Assembly (NCBI GenBank): GCA_021773565.1
Contig: JAJFJZ010000013.1
Coordinates: forward strand, 310,001 to 374,000
Reading direction: 5' to 3'
Source of the DNA: Gammaproteobacteria bacterium
GTDB taxonomy: Bacteria > Pseudomonadota > Gammaproteobacteria > Pseudomonadales > Azotimanducaceae
Length of the DNA stretch: 64,000 nucleotides
The translations under genes were made by a program, and so were the position numbers. Position 1 is the first letter of the stretch, and the number at the start of each line of letters is the position of its first letter. Below are positions 8,964 through 16,688 of this stretch, piece by piece. The notes under the pieces are model-generated. The model searched no databases, was not told the DNA's origin, and saw only the letters and a list, made by a program, of their open reading frames with translations.

Positions 8964-9884
8964 GTGTTAAAACGAGCCTCTGGCATTACCACGTTTATTG
9001 TTGTATTGGGCGTTTTGGCTTTCTATTTTCTCACTACGCCCGTTAGTTTTGATTCCGGGAAATTGCCTCGGTATGCGCCCGACCCTGCAAACGGCGAGCT
9101 GTTGTTCTGGGTGGGCGGATGTGCCTCGTGTCACGCGTCTTCCACGTCAAAATTATTATTGGGGGGTGGTAAGGCTCTTGCCACTGTCTATGGCACTTTT
9201 TATAGCCCCAACATTTCAACAGACCCGCAATTTGGAATTGGTGGCTGGTCCATGTCCGATTTCGCAAATGCGATGCTTAACGGAGTATCTCCGCTTGGCG
9301 AACACTATTACCCGGCATTCCCGTATAGTTACTACCGAAATATGTACATAGAGGATGTAATGGACCTCAAGGCCTTTCTGGACACCCTTCCACCATCCAG
9401 CAACAAGACAAAACTAAACGAACCTGGCGTTCCCTATTCTTTTAAACGCGGGATAGGACTATGGAAACAACGCTATAGTGCACCATCCAGTATACAAGCG
9501 CGCCCATCAGAACTATCTCCATTACAAAGAGGCCAATATCTGGTGGATGGTCCCGGACACTGTGGTGCCTGTCATACGCCGCGGGATGAATTTGGTGGCG
9601 CGAAATCAGCGAGCTACCTCGCCGGTGCCCGATCACTGGAGATTGACCCGGATTCCCCCGATGCCAGGGCCGAATGGAACCCCAACATCACCCCACATGC
9701 AGATGGCCTGGCACGTTGGAGCGAGCGGGATATCGCCTACTTTTTTGAAATGGGATTCAAGCCAGACTTTGATACCGTGGGTGGCTCCATGGTCGAAGTA
9801 CAGGAAAATCTGGCACATTTACCGACTGCCGATTTACAGGCAATTTCAAATTACCTAAAATCGCTTCCAGCCATTCAATATTAG
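8964..9884 (+). CDS. Membrane-anchored dihaem cytochrome c
   Basis: A 306-residue c-type cytochrome with an N-terminal hydrophobic anchor ([16 protein letters not shown]) and two haem sites, GGCASCHAS (about residue 52) and [12 protein letters not shown] (about residue 195). The surrounding sequence ([47 protein letters not shown]) resembles cytochrome subunits of membrane alcohol/aldehyde or gluconate dehydrogenases. Such subunits normally have three haems; only two are present here. The start is GTG at 8964. It sits between cytochrome c' and msrB and is probably co-transcribed with them. Confidence 0.85.
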   Translation: MLKRASGITTFIVVLGVLAFYFLTTPVSFDSGKLPRYAPDPANGELLFWVGGCASCHASSTSKLLLGGGKALATVYGTFYSPNISTDPQFGIGGWSMSDFANAMLNGVSPLGEHYYPAFPYSYYRNMYIEDVMDLKAFLDTLPPSSNKTKLNEPGVPYSFKRGIGLWKQRYSAPSSIQARPSELSPLQRGQYLVDGPGHCGACHTPRDEFGGAKSASYLAGARSLEIDPDSPDARAEWNPNITPHADGLARWSERDIAYFFEMGFKPDFDTVGGSMVEVQENLAHLPTADLQAISNYLKSLPAIQY

Positions 9885-9898
9885 AATTCGGACCCGCT

Positions 9899-10276
9899 AT
9901 GAGTAAAGAACTTAACGAATTGTCTCCACAGGAGGCACAGGTCATTCGCAACAAAGGTACAGAAATGCCGTTTACCGGAGAGTACGACGATTTCTTCGAG
10001 AGTGGTGTATACGTATGTCGTCAATGCGATACGCCGCTGTATCGATCAGAGGACAAATTCCATTCCCATTGTGGTTGGCCCAGTTTTGATGATGAAATCG
10101 AAGGGGCAGTTCGACGTGAGACGGATGCTGATGGCATGCGCATCGAAATCCTCTGTTCGCAATGTGATGGTCATCTTGGGCATGTGTTCCAGGGAGAGGG
10201 TCTAACCACAAAGAATATCCGGCATTGCGTAAACTCGGTATCAATGAAATTCGTTGCGCCTGCGGACAAAGGTTAG
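9899..10276 (+). CDS. msrB: Peptide-methionine (R)-S-oxide reductase
   Basis: Reduces the R-epimer of methionine sulfoxide in proteins. The 125 residues include both zinc-binding pairs (CRQC and CSQC), the HSHCGWPSF block, [11 protein letters not shown] and the catalytic [11 protein letters not shown], in which the Cys is retained. There is no signal peptide, so it is cytoplasmic. It starts 14 bp after the cytochrome gene and is probably in the same transcript; repair of oxidised protein fits the redox genes upstream. Confidence 0.95.
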   Translation: MSKELNELSPQEAQVIRNKGTEMPFTGEYDDFFESGVYVCRQCDTPLYRSEDKFHSHCGWPSFDDEIEGAVRRETDADGMRIEILCSQCDGHLGHVFQGEGLTTKNIRHCVNSVSMKFVAPADKG

Positions 10277-10321
10277 TCAGAAAAAGCGTTGTGCCCGTAA
10301 TCGAAATTTGCTTAACAAGCG

Positions 10322-10759
10322 GTGAAAAAATTGATTCTGACGTTTCTCGTAAACAGTCTCTTGATAGCATTAGTTGTGATCATTCATTACGAATTTCTCT
10401 ACCGTATAACCATTCTGATGCCACGACTAACCATTCGCAAACGATTTCGAATCGTGGTTGGTGTGCTTGGCGCATTAACAGCCCATGCAGTGGAGGTATG
10501 GGTTTTTGCCTTTGCGTATTATCTTATGCATCATTCTGAAGGGTGGGGACAGCTTACCGGCAATTTTGATGGCAGCCTGTTAGCCTGTGTGTATTACTCC
10601 CTCACCTCGTTCACTACACTTGGATTTGGCGACATTGAACCGTTTGGCGACATTCGCTTTTTGACCGGGTTTGAATCCCTGACCGGACTGGTACTGATAA
10701 CATGGACCGCCTCATTTTTGTTCCTGGAAATGCAACAGTACTGGAGCAGCGAACGCTAA
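10322..10759 (+). CDS. Two-helix ion channel (potassium channel pore domain)
   Basis: A 145-residue membrane protein. The C-terminal half has a pore loop, YYSLTSFTTLGFGDIEPFGD, matching the ion-channel family signature T-x-G-[YF]-G-D, placed between hydrophobic helices. The N-terminal part has further hydrophobic segments (FLVNSLLIALVVIIHYEF; VVGVLGALTAHAVEVWVFAF). No regulatory RCK or nucleotide-binding domain is attached. The start is GTG at 10322. It converges on the phosphatase gene with only 13 bp between stops. Potassium selectivity is likely from GFGD but unproven. Confidence 0.8.
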   Translation: MKKLILTFLVNSLLIALVVIIHYEFLYRITILMPRLTIRKRFRIVVGVLGALTAHAVEVWVFAFAYYLMHHSEGWGQLTGNFDGSLLACVYYSLTSFTTLGFGDIEPFGDIRFLTGFESLTGLVLITWTASFLFLEMQQYWSSER

Positions 10760-10772
10760 TTAGTAAACGTAG

Positions 10773-12467
10773 CTAGCCCCCTTTTTCCTCAATTGCCCCA
10801 ACATCGCCAAAATGCAAATTTCCATTGCGATTCACGATATCTACAGAGTGTATCGTTTTTGTTGAATATTGAAGTGACTCAACATCTGAAACGGCAATAA
10901 AGTCTGCGTGCACACCCTTACGGTCTATTTCCATGCGAATGAACCCACGGTGCCGGCCGTCACTCCAGATTATTTCCCGGTTCTGTTGCGCGTTAAGCTC
11001 ATCAAAACGCTTTAGGCCTTCTTCGCCAAAAGCAAGCAGCGATCGCGGCGAACTAACTCCGGTAGAGCCCAGTTCCAGACCCATAGGAGCATCATTTGCG
11101 TCGAAAAGGGCATTCGCCCAAAAACTATGGCTATCGCCAGAAATTACCAGAAGATCCTGGGCACCTGCATCTTTAGCAAGCTGATAAAAACGCTCCCTCG
11201 CCACAGGATAACCATCCCAGGCATCCAGATCTCCGGGCAAGCCAAGCTCGCCCAGACGTGACAGCCCATCAAGCATTTGTCGCCCATCCTCCCCAAGTTC
11301 GCTTTTCAAGCGATCAAATATGGGCTCATCCAGCGTTGGAGCTATAGACTTCGCCATCACCGATTGATTACCAATAATGCGCCAGAGACAGCCAGAATTG
11401 CGTGACTTGCCAATTTCGGCTTGAAAAAAGCTTTCCATATCATCGGACAGGAAAGTTCGCTCCGGTGCACCAACGACTGACTGCAAAAACGCCTGGGCTT
11501 TTTCAGTCGAATCCAGCTCCGCTTCATAATCAGCGTATTCGATTTGTTTGCTGCGACCCGTGTGTCTGCTTTCAAGGGTAATGAGAGAGGCAAGATCGCC
11601 AAACTGGTAGTGCCGCCAATAATTCTCACGATCACTTACCTGCACCGGATCACGTATGGGCAGCCACTCGTAATACGCCTGCATGGAAGCTGCCCTTCTC
11701 ACCAGCCAGTTACCCTCATCCTCTTGATGGTTTTGCGCGCCCCCCATCCAGGGGTTATTTGCGGTTTCATGGTCATCCCAGATGACGATCAGCGGATGCT
11801 GCGCATGCATAGCCAATGAGCCTTCATCGGTTTTGTACTGGGCGTGACGTTTACGATAATCATCAAGCGTCAGGATTTCATGGCTTGGGTGATGGTTGCG
11901 TTCCAGTTCTTTTCCGCTCTCTCCGCCGTAGCCCTCCACGCTGTATTCGTAGATGTAATCTCCCAGATGTACAACGAGATCAATGCCTGGGTCATTGGCG
12001 ATAGCATCGTAGGCATTAAAATAGCCGAAGGGATAGTTCGAACAGGTGGCAATCGCAAGCACCAGTTGGTTTGGGCTTCCGTCGGGCAGCGTTTGTGTGT
12101 GCCCGGTTGGTGAGTTTGTCCCGTTGGTGCTAAACCTGTAATAATATTCCTGGCCGGCATTTAAGCCCTCAACCACAACTTTAACCGTGTGATCCCGGCT
12201 TGAATCAGTCTTCACCTGGCCTCGGCTTACAACATCAAGAAAAGCCGTGTCACTTGCCAGCTGCCAGTCAACATCTACATTGCCGGAAAGCCTGCTCACG
12301 CGCGTCCATATCACCACACTGGATTGATCCGGGTCACCACTGGCAACTCCGTGGGCAAAGTGTGGGGTGGATAACAGGGCGTTTGGGGAACTGCTGCACG
12401 CAACCGGTAACAACATAGCCCCGGATACCGCTTTGAGTACATTTCGTCTTGAAATCGTGTCGACCAT
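10773..12467 (-). CDS. PhoD-like alkaline phosphatase, Tat-exported
   Basis: Phosphodiesterase/phosphomonoesterase of the PhoD family, 564 residues from the ATG at 12465-12467. The frame is open 105 codons further upstream, but this start places the twin-arginine motif SRRNVLKA at residues 6-13, followed by a hydrophobic stretch and LLPVACSS, so export through Tat, perhaps as a lipoprotein, is expected. Family motifs seen are FAHGVASGDPDQSSVVIWTR, VHLGDYIYEY, IWDDHETANNPW and SGDSHSFWANAL, which carry metal ligands. The upstream gap to the divergent EcsC gene is only 25 bp. Confidence 0.92.
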   Translation of the reverse strand: MVDTISRRNVLKAVSGAMLLPVACSSSPNALLSTPHFAHGVASGDPDQSSVVIWTRVSRLSGNVDVDWQLASDTAFLDVVSRGQVKTDSSRDHTVKVVVEGLNAGQEYYYRFSTNGTNSPTGHTQTLPDGSPNQLVLAIATCSNYPFGYFNAYDAIANDPGIDLVVHLGDYIYEYSVEGYGGESGKELERNHHPSHEILTLDDYRKRHAQYKTDEGSLAMHAQHPLIVIWDDHETANNPWMGGAQNHQEDEGNWLVRRAASMQAYYEWLPIRDPVQVSDRENYWRHYQFGDLASLITLESRHTGRSKQIEYADYEAELDSTEKAQAFLQSVVGAPERTFLSDDMESFFQAEIGKSRNSGCLWRIIGNQSVMAKSIAPTLDEPIFDRLKSELGEDGRQMLDGLSRLGELGLPGDLDAWDGYPVARERFYQLAKDAGAQDLLVISGDSHSFWANALFDANDAPMGLELGSTGVSSPRSLLAFGEEGLKRFDELNAQQNREIIWSDGRHRGFIRMEIDRKGVHADFIAVSDVESLQYSTKTIHSVDIVNRNGNLHFGDVGAIEEKGG

Positions 12468-12492
12468 ATTGCCCCTGTGAGAAGGTATTAAA

Positions 12493-13350
12493 TTGTGCCC
12501 GGTACTATCGCACACTGAAAAAATTCCGGATACTGCTGAGGTCCAACCAGCAAGCGAAGCTATTTTGTCTACTCCCATTACCACCGAACATGCACAGGCA
12601 TTAAAAAACGCTAAATACCTGCTTGAAAACCCGGGACTTGCAGCGCGCTTTTCAAACTCTATTGCCTCGCCTTTGGAGAAAGGCATGGCACTACTTCCCG
12701 AAAACGCACGCGAAACGATCCTGAAAGTTACCAGCAACGCACTGGAGACTGCTCTGAATACAGCCTTGTATTCACTGGGCAAGGATCAACAGCCAGCGTG
12801 GAATTTGTTGCACAAGGCATCAGCGGCGGTGAGTGGCGCTGCCGGTGGCGTATTTGGACTACCGGCCCTTGCCATCGAATTGCCTGTTTCAACCACCATC
12901 ATGTTGCGCTCTATAGCCGACATCGCCAGAAGCGAGGGTGAAGATATTAGCTCCCAGGAAGTGCGTTTTGCGTGTCTGGAAGTTTTTGCCCTGGGCGGAC
13001 CGGGTAGCAGTGATGATGCCACTGAAACCGGATATTTTGGCATCAGAACCGCGTTGGCTGGCCTTATATCAGACGCTGCCCAATTTGCCGCATCCGCTGG
13101 AGCCGTTAAAGAGAGTGCACCCATATTAATGCGTCTAATCACCCAGATAGCGGCCCGCTTCAGTATTCCCGTTACAGAAAAAGCCGCAGCACAGGCAATC
13201 CCAATAATTGGAGCGGCGGGCGGAGCGATAATTAACACGCTATTTATCGACCATTTTCAGGGTATCGCCCGCGGTCATTTCGTGGTGAGGCGTTTGGAGC
13301 GAATATACGGAAAAGAGCTGGTAAAACTTACCTATACCTCACTGTCCTGA
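12493..13350 (+). CDS. EcsC family protein
   Basis: A 285-residue protein with the EcsC family core: WNLLHKASAAVSGAAGGVFG, LPALAIELPVSTTIMLRSIA, EDISSQEVRFACLEVFALGG, and a second hydrophobic part (IPIIGAAGGAIINTLF). In Bacillus the namesake is linked to an ABC transporter; the molecular function of the proteobacterial proteins is unknown. The only start giving the whole N-terminus is TTG at 12493, so the start is uncertain; residues 1-40 look unstructured. The 3' end overlaps the convergent XRE gene by 19 bp. Confidence 0.82.
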   Translation: MCPVLSHTEKIPDTAEVQPASEAILSTPITTEHAQALKNAKYLLENPGLAARFSNSIASPLEKGMALLPENARETILKVTSNALETALNTALYSLGKDQQPAWNLLHKASAAVSGAAGGVFGLPALAIELPVSTTIMLRSIADIARSEGEDISSQEVRFACLEVFALGGPGSSDDATETGYFGIRTALAGLISDAAQFAASAGAVKESAPILMRLITQIAARFSIPVTEKAAAQAIPIIGAAGGAIINTLFIDHFQGIARGHFVVRRLERIYGKELVKLTYTSLS

Positions 13351-13529
13351 AATATTTCTTCAATCTGCATGCCAAATAATCGTGCTGCCTTAAATGCCAA
13401 TGGCAGGCTTGGGTCAAACTTTCCTTTCTCTATAGCGTTAATAGTCTGTCGTGAGACTTCCAGTTCTCCAGCAAGGTCAGCCTGGGTCCAATCCCGTTCG
13501 GCACGCAGAACTTTAAGCCGGTTTTTCAT
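13332..13529 (-). CDS. Small XRE-family HTH regulator
   Basis: A 65-residue protein consisting almost wholly of a Cro/CI-type helix-turn-helix: MKNRLKVLRAERDWTQADLA, then VSRQTINAIEKGKFDPSLPL and a short LFGMQIEEIFQ tail. Short regulators of this YozG-like type usually bind as dimers. I chose the ATG at 13527-13529, which overlaps the preceding membrane gene (ATGA), over a longer upstream frame with no HTH character. It is co-transcribed with the 144-residue membrane protein, and probably represses the promoter at 13978-14056. Confidence 0.88.
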   Translation of the reverse strand: MKNRLKVLRAERDWTQADLAGELEVSRQTINAIEKGKFDPSLPLAFKAARLFGMQIEEIFQDSEV

Positions 13530-13957
13530 CGAAACCGTACCCGCCCAATCACCAATGCACCCATATAGGTGAATGCAAGAAGCATAATGATTATGTTTAT
13601 CTGCACTCCCGCCACAAGATTTGCGTTTTCCAAAATCGAATAAACCGAGCATCCACCTAATGCCGCACCTGAGGACAGTGCCAGGGCTTCCAGCTGGATT
13701 TTTCGCTCCAGTTCATCCATGTGACTAAGCAGATGCTTGAACTTGAATATCATAACCAGCGTCACCCCTGCATGAAGGGCGATAGCGAAAAGTACGGTAA
13801 GCGTGAAATATTGCCAATCCTCAGCAAACTCCGCGATGGCTGTTGCACCTACCAGGGTAATTGCCCAGGCGAACATCCACAGGTTAACAATGTTGGCATT
13901 TTTCACATCCCGCTCGGGCAAATCCAGCTTGAGTGCTGCATCCAGGTACTTTTTCAT
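13526..13957 (-). CDS. Four-helix membrane protein paired with XRE regulator
   Basis: A 143-residue hydrophobic protein beginning MKKYLDAALKLDLPERDVKN. Four membrane segments are visible (WMFAWAITLVGATAIA; YFTLTVLFAIALHAGVTLVM; LALSSGAALGGCSVYSIL; INIIIMLLAFTYMGALVIG). I do not recognise a named family. A 12-codon upstream extension is possible (13993) but would overlap the promoter region. Membrane protein/small XRE pairs of this kind are common in proteobacteria; signalling or antitoxin roles are guesses. Confidence 0.75.
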   Translation of the reverse strand: MKKYLDAALKLDLPERDVKNANIVNLWMFAWAITLVGATAIAEFAEDWQYFTLTVLFAIALHAGVTLVMIFKFKHLLSHMDELERKIQLEALALSSGAALGGCSVYSILENANLVAGVQINIIIMLLAFTYMGALVIGRVRFR

Positions 13958-13977
13958 TAGTCTATATTCCTTGTCAT

Positions 13978-14056
13978 AAAGTAAAGTAAACATTACATAT
14001 ATTTGTGACAGGCAAGATATAGAGAAAAATTAACTATGTCAACTATACTTTACTTT
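13978..14056 (-). promoter_or_regulatory. Promoter with flanking inverted repeat, upstream of the membrane protein/XRE pair
   Basis: Read leftward, TTGACA (14037-14042), a 17-bp spacer and TATCTT (14014-14019) form a near-consensus sigma-70 promoter. The ten-base repeat ACTTTACTTT (14047-14056) lies just upstream of the -35 box, and its exact complement AAAGTAAAGT (13978-13987) lies between the start point and the gene. Flanking half-sites suggest autorepression by the XRE protein. Confidence 0.75.
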
Positions 14057-14094
14057 TAGTCAAATACAGGTGACCACGAAATACAGAACGATAA

Positions 14095-14976
14095 CTAGGC
14101 AGAGAACCCGCGAAGCGGTAGATCACTGCCACGTTGCAGCCAGTTTTCCGCGGGATAATGACAGGATTGGTCTATAACATGCAGCGTGTAGGCATGTCGT
14201 GAGCGAGCAGACAAATTGGGACCACTTAAATGTGGCGCCCTGCCGTCAAAAATAACCAAAGTTCCAGAACGCGCTTCGGCGGGCAGCTCGCTGCCCTGCA
14301 CCCAGGGCGTATTATTGAGCGTCTCATAAGCCAGTTTTCCATCTGCACCACGATAGTTTAGCTCCTTCAATCCTGACTTATGACCACCCGGAATAAACTG
14401 CATGCAGCCATTTTCCAGTGTTGCATCCTCGAGAGCGAACCAGAAACCGATACAGGACTCGGGCTCAGTATACAAATAGGTCGAATCCTGATGACAAACC
14501 ACTTCACTACCAATGCGTGGGGGTTTGAATATATACATGGATTGCAAAATAGCAGGGTCGGCAATCCCGAGGCTTTTAACCGTTGCAGCCAATTCGGGGG
14601 TTCTTGAAAAGGCATCAAACACGGGATCGAGATCATGCATGGCATGTCCCATTTTGTTCAGGCTGTGTTCCTTGTCCTGCCTCAGCATTCCTGCGTCGTC
14701 AAACGCATCCTTTTCCAGGAAGAAACGAATCTTGTCTCCCGAAGTTTCAAAATATTCATCCCCGAGCTGATTCTGGTCCGTAGTAGAAAATACGTGTCTT
14801 ACCTGGGATGGATCAAAGGCTTGTACCAGTTTCAAAGCGTGCGCCCGCAGTTTCTGACACTGTTCGCGTGCAACATAATCTTCCAGTATCAGAACACCCG
14901 TTTCCTGATAATCAGCCAACATTTCGTCACTCAAGCAACCATCAGAGGGCGCGGGGTATTTTGGTAAGCTTGTCAT
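14095..14976 (-). CDS. Phytanoyl-CoA dioxygenase (PhyH) family Fe(II)/2-oxoglutarate oxygenase
   Basis: A 293-residue non-haem iron oxygenase. The facial triad can be read as His and Asp in CHQDSTYLY and a distal His in RSRHAYTLHVID; FWFALEDATLENGCMQFIPG and GHKSGL are typical of PhyH proteins. The opening LADYQETGVLILEDYVAREQ is the usual N-terminus. Members hydroxylate fatty acyl-CoA, compatible solutes or secondary metabolites; the substrate here is unknown. The acyl-CoA dehydrogenase across the 514-bp gap is divergent. Confidence 0.88.
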   Translation of the reverse strand: MTSLPKYPAPSDGCLSDEMLADYQETGVLILEDYVAREQCQKLRAHALKLVQAFDPSQVRHVFSTTDQNQLGDEYFETSGDKIRFFLEKDAFDDAGMLRQDKEHSLNKMGHAMHDLDPVFDAFSRTPELAATVKSLGIADPAILQSMYIFKPPRIGSEVVCHQDSTYLYTEPESCIGFWFALEDATLENGCMQFIPGGHKSGLKELNYRGADGKLAYETLNNTPWVQGSELPAEARSGTLVIFDGRAPHLSGPNLSARSRHAYTLHVIDQSCHYPAENWLQRGSDLPLRGFSA

Positions 14977-15042
14977 TTACTGTTCCTTAGCATGGTCTGT
15001 ATCCCGCAATTGTGGAACTAGTGGGTGTAGTGGTCAACTGTT

Positions 15043-15064
15043 GGGGTTGGGGTTTGGGTTGGGG
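15043..15064 (+). other. G-quadruplex motif
   Basis: Four G runs on the plus strand, GGGG (15043-15046), GGGG (15049-15052), GGG (15056-15058) and GGGG (15061-15064), separated by TT, TTT and TT. This meets the usual G4 rule with very short loops, and looks telomere-like. It lies about 65-90 bp upstream of the PhyH start, in its promoter region on the template strand. Confidence 0.8.
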
Positions 15065-15079
15065 TTTGGATTGAGCTTC

Positions 15080-15229
15080 GCATTAGAGCTGTGTTTATAT
15101 TTTGTTGAGCTACTCGCGGGGCTCCGCCCTTCCCTCTCTTGGTCACGAGCCCCCACAAAGCGGGGTCTCACTCCACGCGTTCGGCGCTGCGTTTTTATGC
15201 TCACCAAAATATAAACACAGCTCTTATGC
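15080..15229. repeat. Long stem-loop element with 31-bp arms
   Basis: Arm 15080-15110 pairs with 15199-15229 (29 of 31 positions), the core being AGAGCTGTGTTTATATTTT and its complement. The 88-nt interior is GC-rich and itself folds (for example GCGGGGCTCCGC, and GAGCCCC with GGGGTCTC). The design resembles a MITE or REP-like palindromic unit rather than a terminator, since the flanking genes are divergent. No target-site duplication is obvious. Confidence 0.75.
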
Positions 15230-15301
15230 TAACTCCTCCGTTTCAACATACCTACACCTCCCAACGTCAAAGTGATGAACGATGAATTGAGAACCGTGCG
15301 G

Positions 15302-15378
15302 GAAGCCTGCCGTAATATCCTTGCGGGCGCATAAAGACGTGAAGCGTCAGCGCAAGCAAGGATATTACGGCAGGCTTC
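15302..15378. repeat. Perfect 23-bp-arm stem-loop element
   Basis: Arm 15302-15324 (starting GAAGCCTGCCGTAATATCC) is the exact reverse complement of 15356-15378. The 31-nt interior has nested pairing, GCGC with GCGC and GACG with CGTC, so the full 77 nt folds into one long hairpin. There is no U-tract on either side. The perfect arms imply recent insertion or selection on structure. It is distinct in sequence from the neighbouring 150-bp element. Confidence 0.8.
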
Positions 15379-15490
15379 TTACTCTGATCTATGGTTGATA
15401 AGCGATCATCCCACTCCGTAGTAATGCGTATATCCCTATCTCCCAGAAGCGCGCAAAGTAATTCTAATTGATGTTTGTGCAGGGGAAATT

Positions 15491-16684
15491 ATGGAATTTG
15501 AACTTAGTGAAACCGCAAGCCTGATACGCGACCAACTGCAACGCTTTATGGATGAGGAGATTTATCCTGCAGAGCGCACAATCGTAGAGGAATATCACAA
15601 CGTAGAAAACGGGCAGGACGCGCCTACCATTACAGCACTGCGCAAAAAAGCCAAAGCGGTGGGTTTATGGAACCTGTTTCTGCCCGATGATGAATGGGGC
15701 GCAGGTCTTACCAACAACGAATACTCCGCTTTATGCGAGATTACCGGACGTAGTATGTATGCGCCACGGGTTTTTAACTGTCAGGCGCCAGACACGGGTA
15801 ATGCTGAAATACTGCTGGAATTTGGCAGCGATGAACAAAAAGAGAAATATCTAAAGCCCTTATTGCAGGGAGAGATTCGTTCCTGTTTTTCCATGACAGA
15901 ACCGGAAGTATCTGGTGCCGATCCGACCGGCTTGCAAACCCAGGCAGTGCGAGACGGGGATGATTTTGTAATCAATGGCCACAAGTGGTTTACCTCAGGC
16001 GCAGTCGGCGCAAAATTTGCCATAGCGATGGTTGTAACCGACCCGGATGCACCACCCCATCAGCGTGCATCACAAATAATAGTGGATACTGATGCACCGG
16101 GATTCAATTTGATTCGCGCTGTATCCGTTATGGGGCATAGCGGAGGTGGCGGACACTGCGAAATTCGCTACGAAGATTGTCGTGTGCCAGCATCAAACCT
16201 GCTGGGCCCTTTACATGGTGGATTTGCCATAGCACAGGCGCGTTTGGGCCCGGGACGCATTCACCATTGTATGCGCGCCATCGGCATGGCAGAACGCGGA
16301 TTTCAGATCATGTGCGAATGGGTCAACCAACGGGAGTCCTTTGGTGTCAAGTTAGCAGACAGGCAATTTATTCAGGAATGGGTAGCAACTTCGCGCATGG
16401 AGATTGACCAGGCACGCCTGTTAACCGAACACGCAGCATGGAAAATGGATAAGTTTGGCAAGCGCGATGCACGCCAGGAAATATCCATGATTAAAGTGGT
16501 AGTCCCTAACATGATGATGAAGGTGCTGGACAGGGTGATTCAGAGTCTGGGGGCATTGGGTGTATCAGACGATACTCCGATAGCGGCTATGTGGAGAAAT
16601 GGGAGAGCGCTACGGATCGCCGATGGACCGGATGAGGTGCATAAGATGGTGATAGCCCGTAGGGAGTTGGCTCAGTATAGATAG
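15491..16684 (+). CDS. Acyl-CoA dehydrogenase
   Basis: FAD-dependent dehydrogenase of 397 residues for alpha,beta-oxidation of an acyl-CoA. It has FSMTEPEVSGADPTGLQT (FAD/substrate loop), INGHKWFTSGA, GPGRIHHCMRAIGMAERGFQ and IQSLGALGVSDDTPIAAMWR, ending IADGPDEVHKMVIARRELAQ. The pattern fits the ACAD10/11-like group of long or branched acyl-CoA dehydrogenases. The start ATG follows AGGGGAAATT. It stands alone, with its stop 4 bp from the stop of the convergent repeat-protein gene. Chain-length preference cannot be read from the sequence. Confidence 0.92.
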   Translation: MEFELSETASLIRDQLQRFMDEEIYPAERTIVEEYHNVENGQDAPTITALRKKAKAVGLWNLFLPDDEWGAGLTNNEYSALCEITGRSMYAPRVFNCQAPDTGNAEILLEFGSDEQKEKYLKPLLQGEIRSCFSMTEPEVSGADPTGLQTQAVRDGDDFVINGHKWFTSGAVGAKFAIAMVVTDPDAPPHQRASQIIVDTDAPGFNLIRAVSVMGHSGGGGHCEIRYEDCRVPASNLLGPLHGGFAIAQARLGPGRIHHCMRAIGMAERGFQIMCEWVNQRESFGVKLADRQFIQEWVATSRMEIDQARLLTEHAAWKMDKFGKRDARQEISMIKVVVPNMMMKVLDRVIQSLGALGVSDDTPIAAMWRNGRALRIADGPDEVHKMVIARRELAQYR

Positions 16685-16688
16685 CCCT

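Larger units (their letters stand above)
14977..15490. other. 514-bp gene-free region with G-rich and hairpin elements
   Basis: The gap between the divergent PhyH and acyl-CoA dehydrogenase genes has no convincing coding frame. It holds three separate structures, listed individually: a four-run G-rich motif, a 150-bp stem-loop with 31-bp arms, and a 77-bp perfect stem-loop. The last 110 bases are unstructured and should hold the dehydrogenase promoter; AGGGGAAATT precedes its ATG. Confidence 0.8.

Noticed and set aside
12468-12782. 105-codon N-terminal extension of the PhoD-like gene
   Set aside because: It lies antisense to the EcsC gene, and the Tat signal begins six codons after the ATG at 12467.
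15080-15378. Hairpin elements as integron attC sites or a CRISPR array
   Set aside because: No RYYYAAC/GTTRRRY core sites, no integrase, and only two unrelated hairpins rather than regular repeats and spacers.
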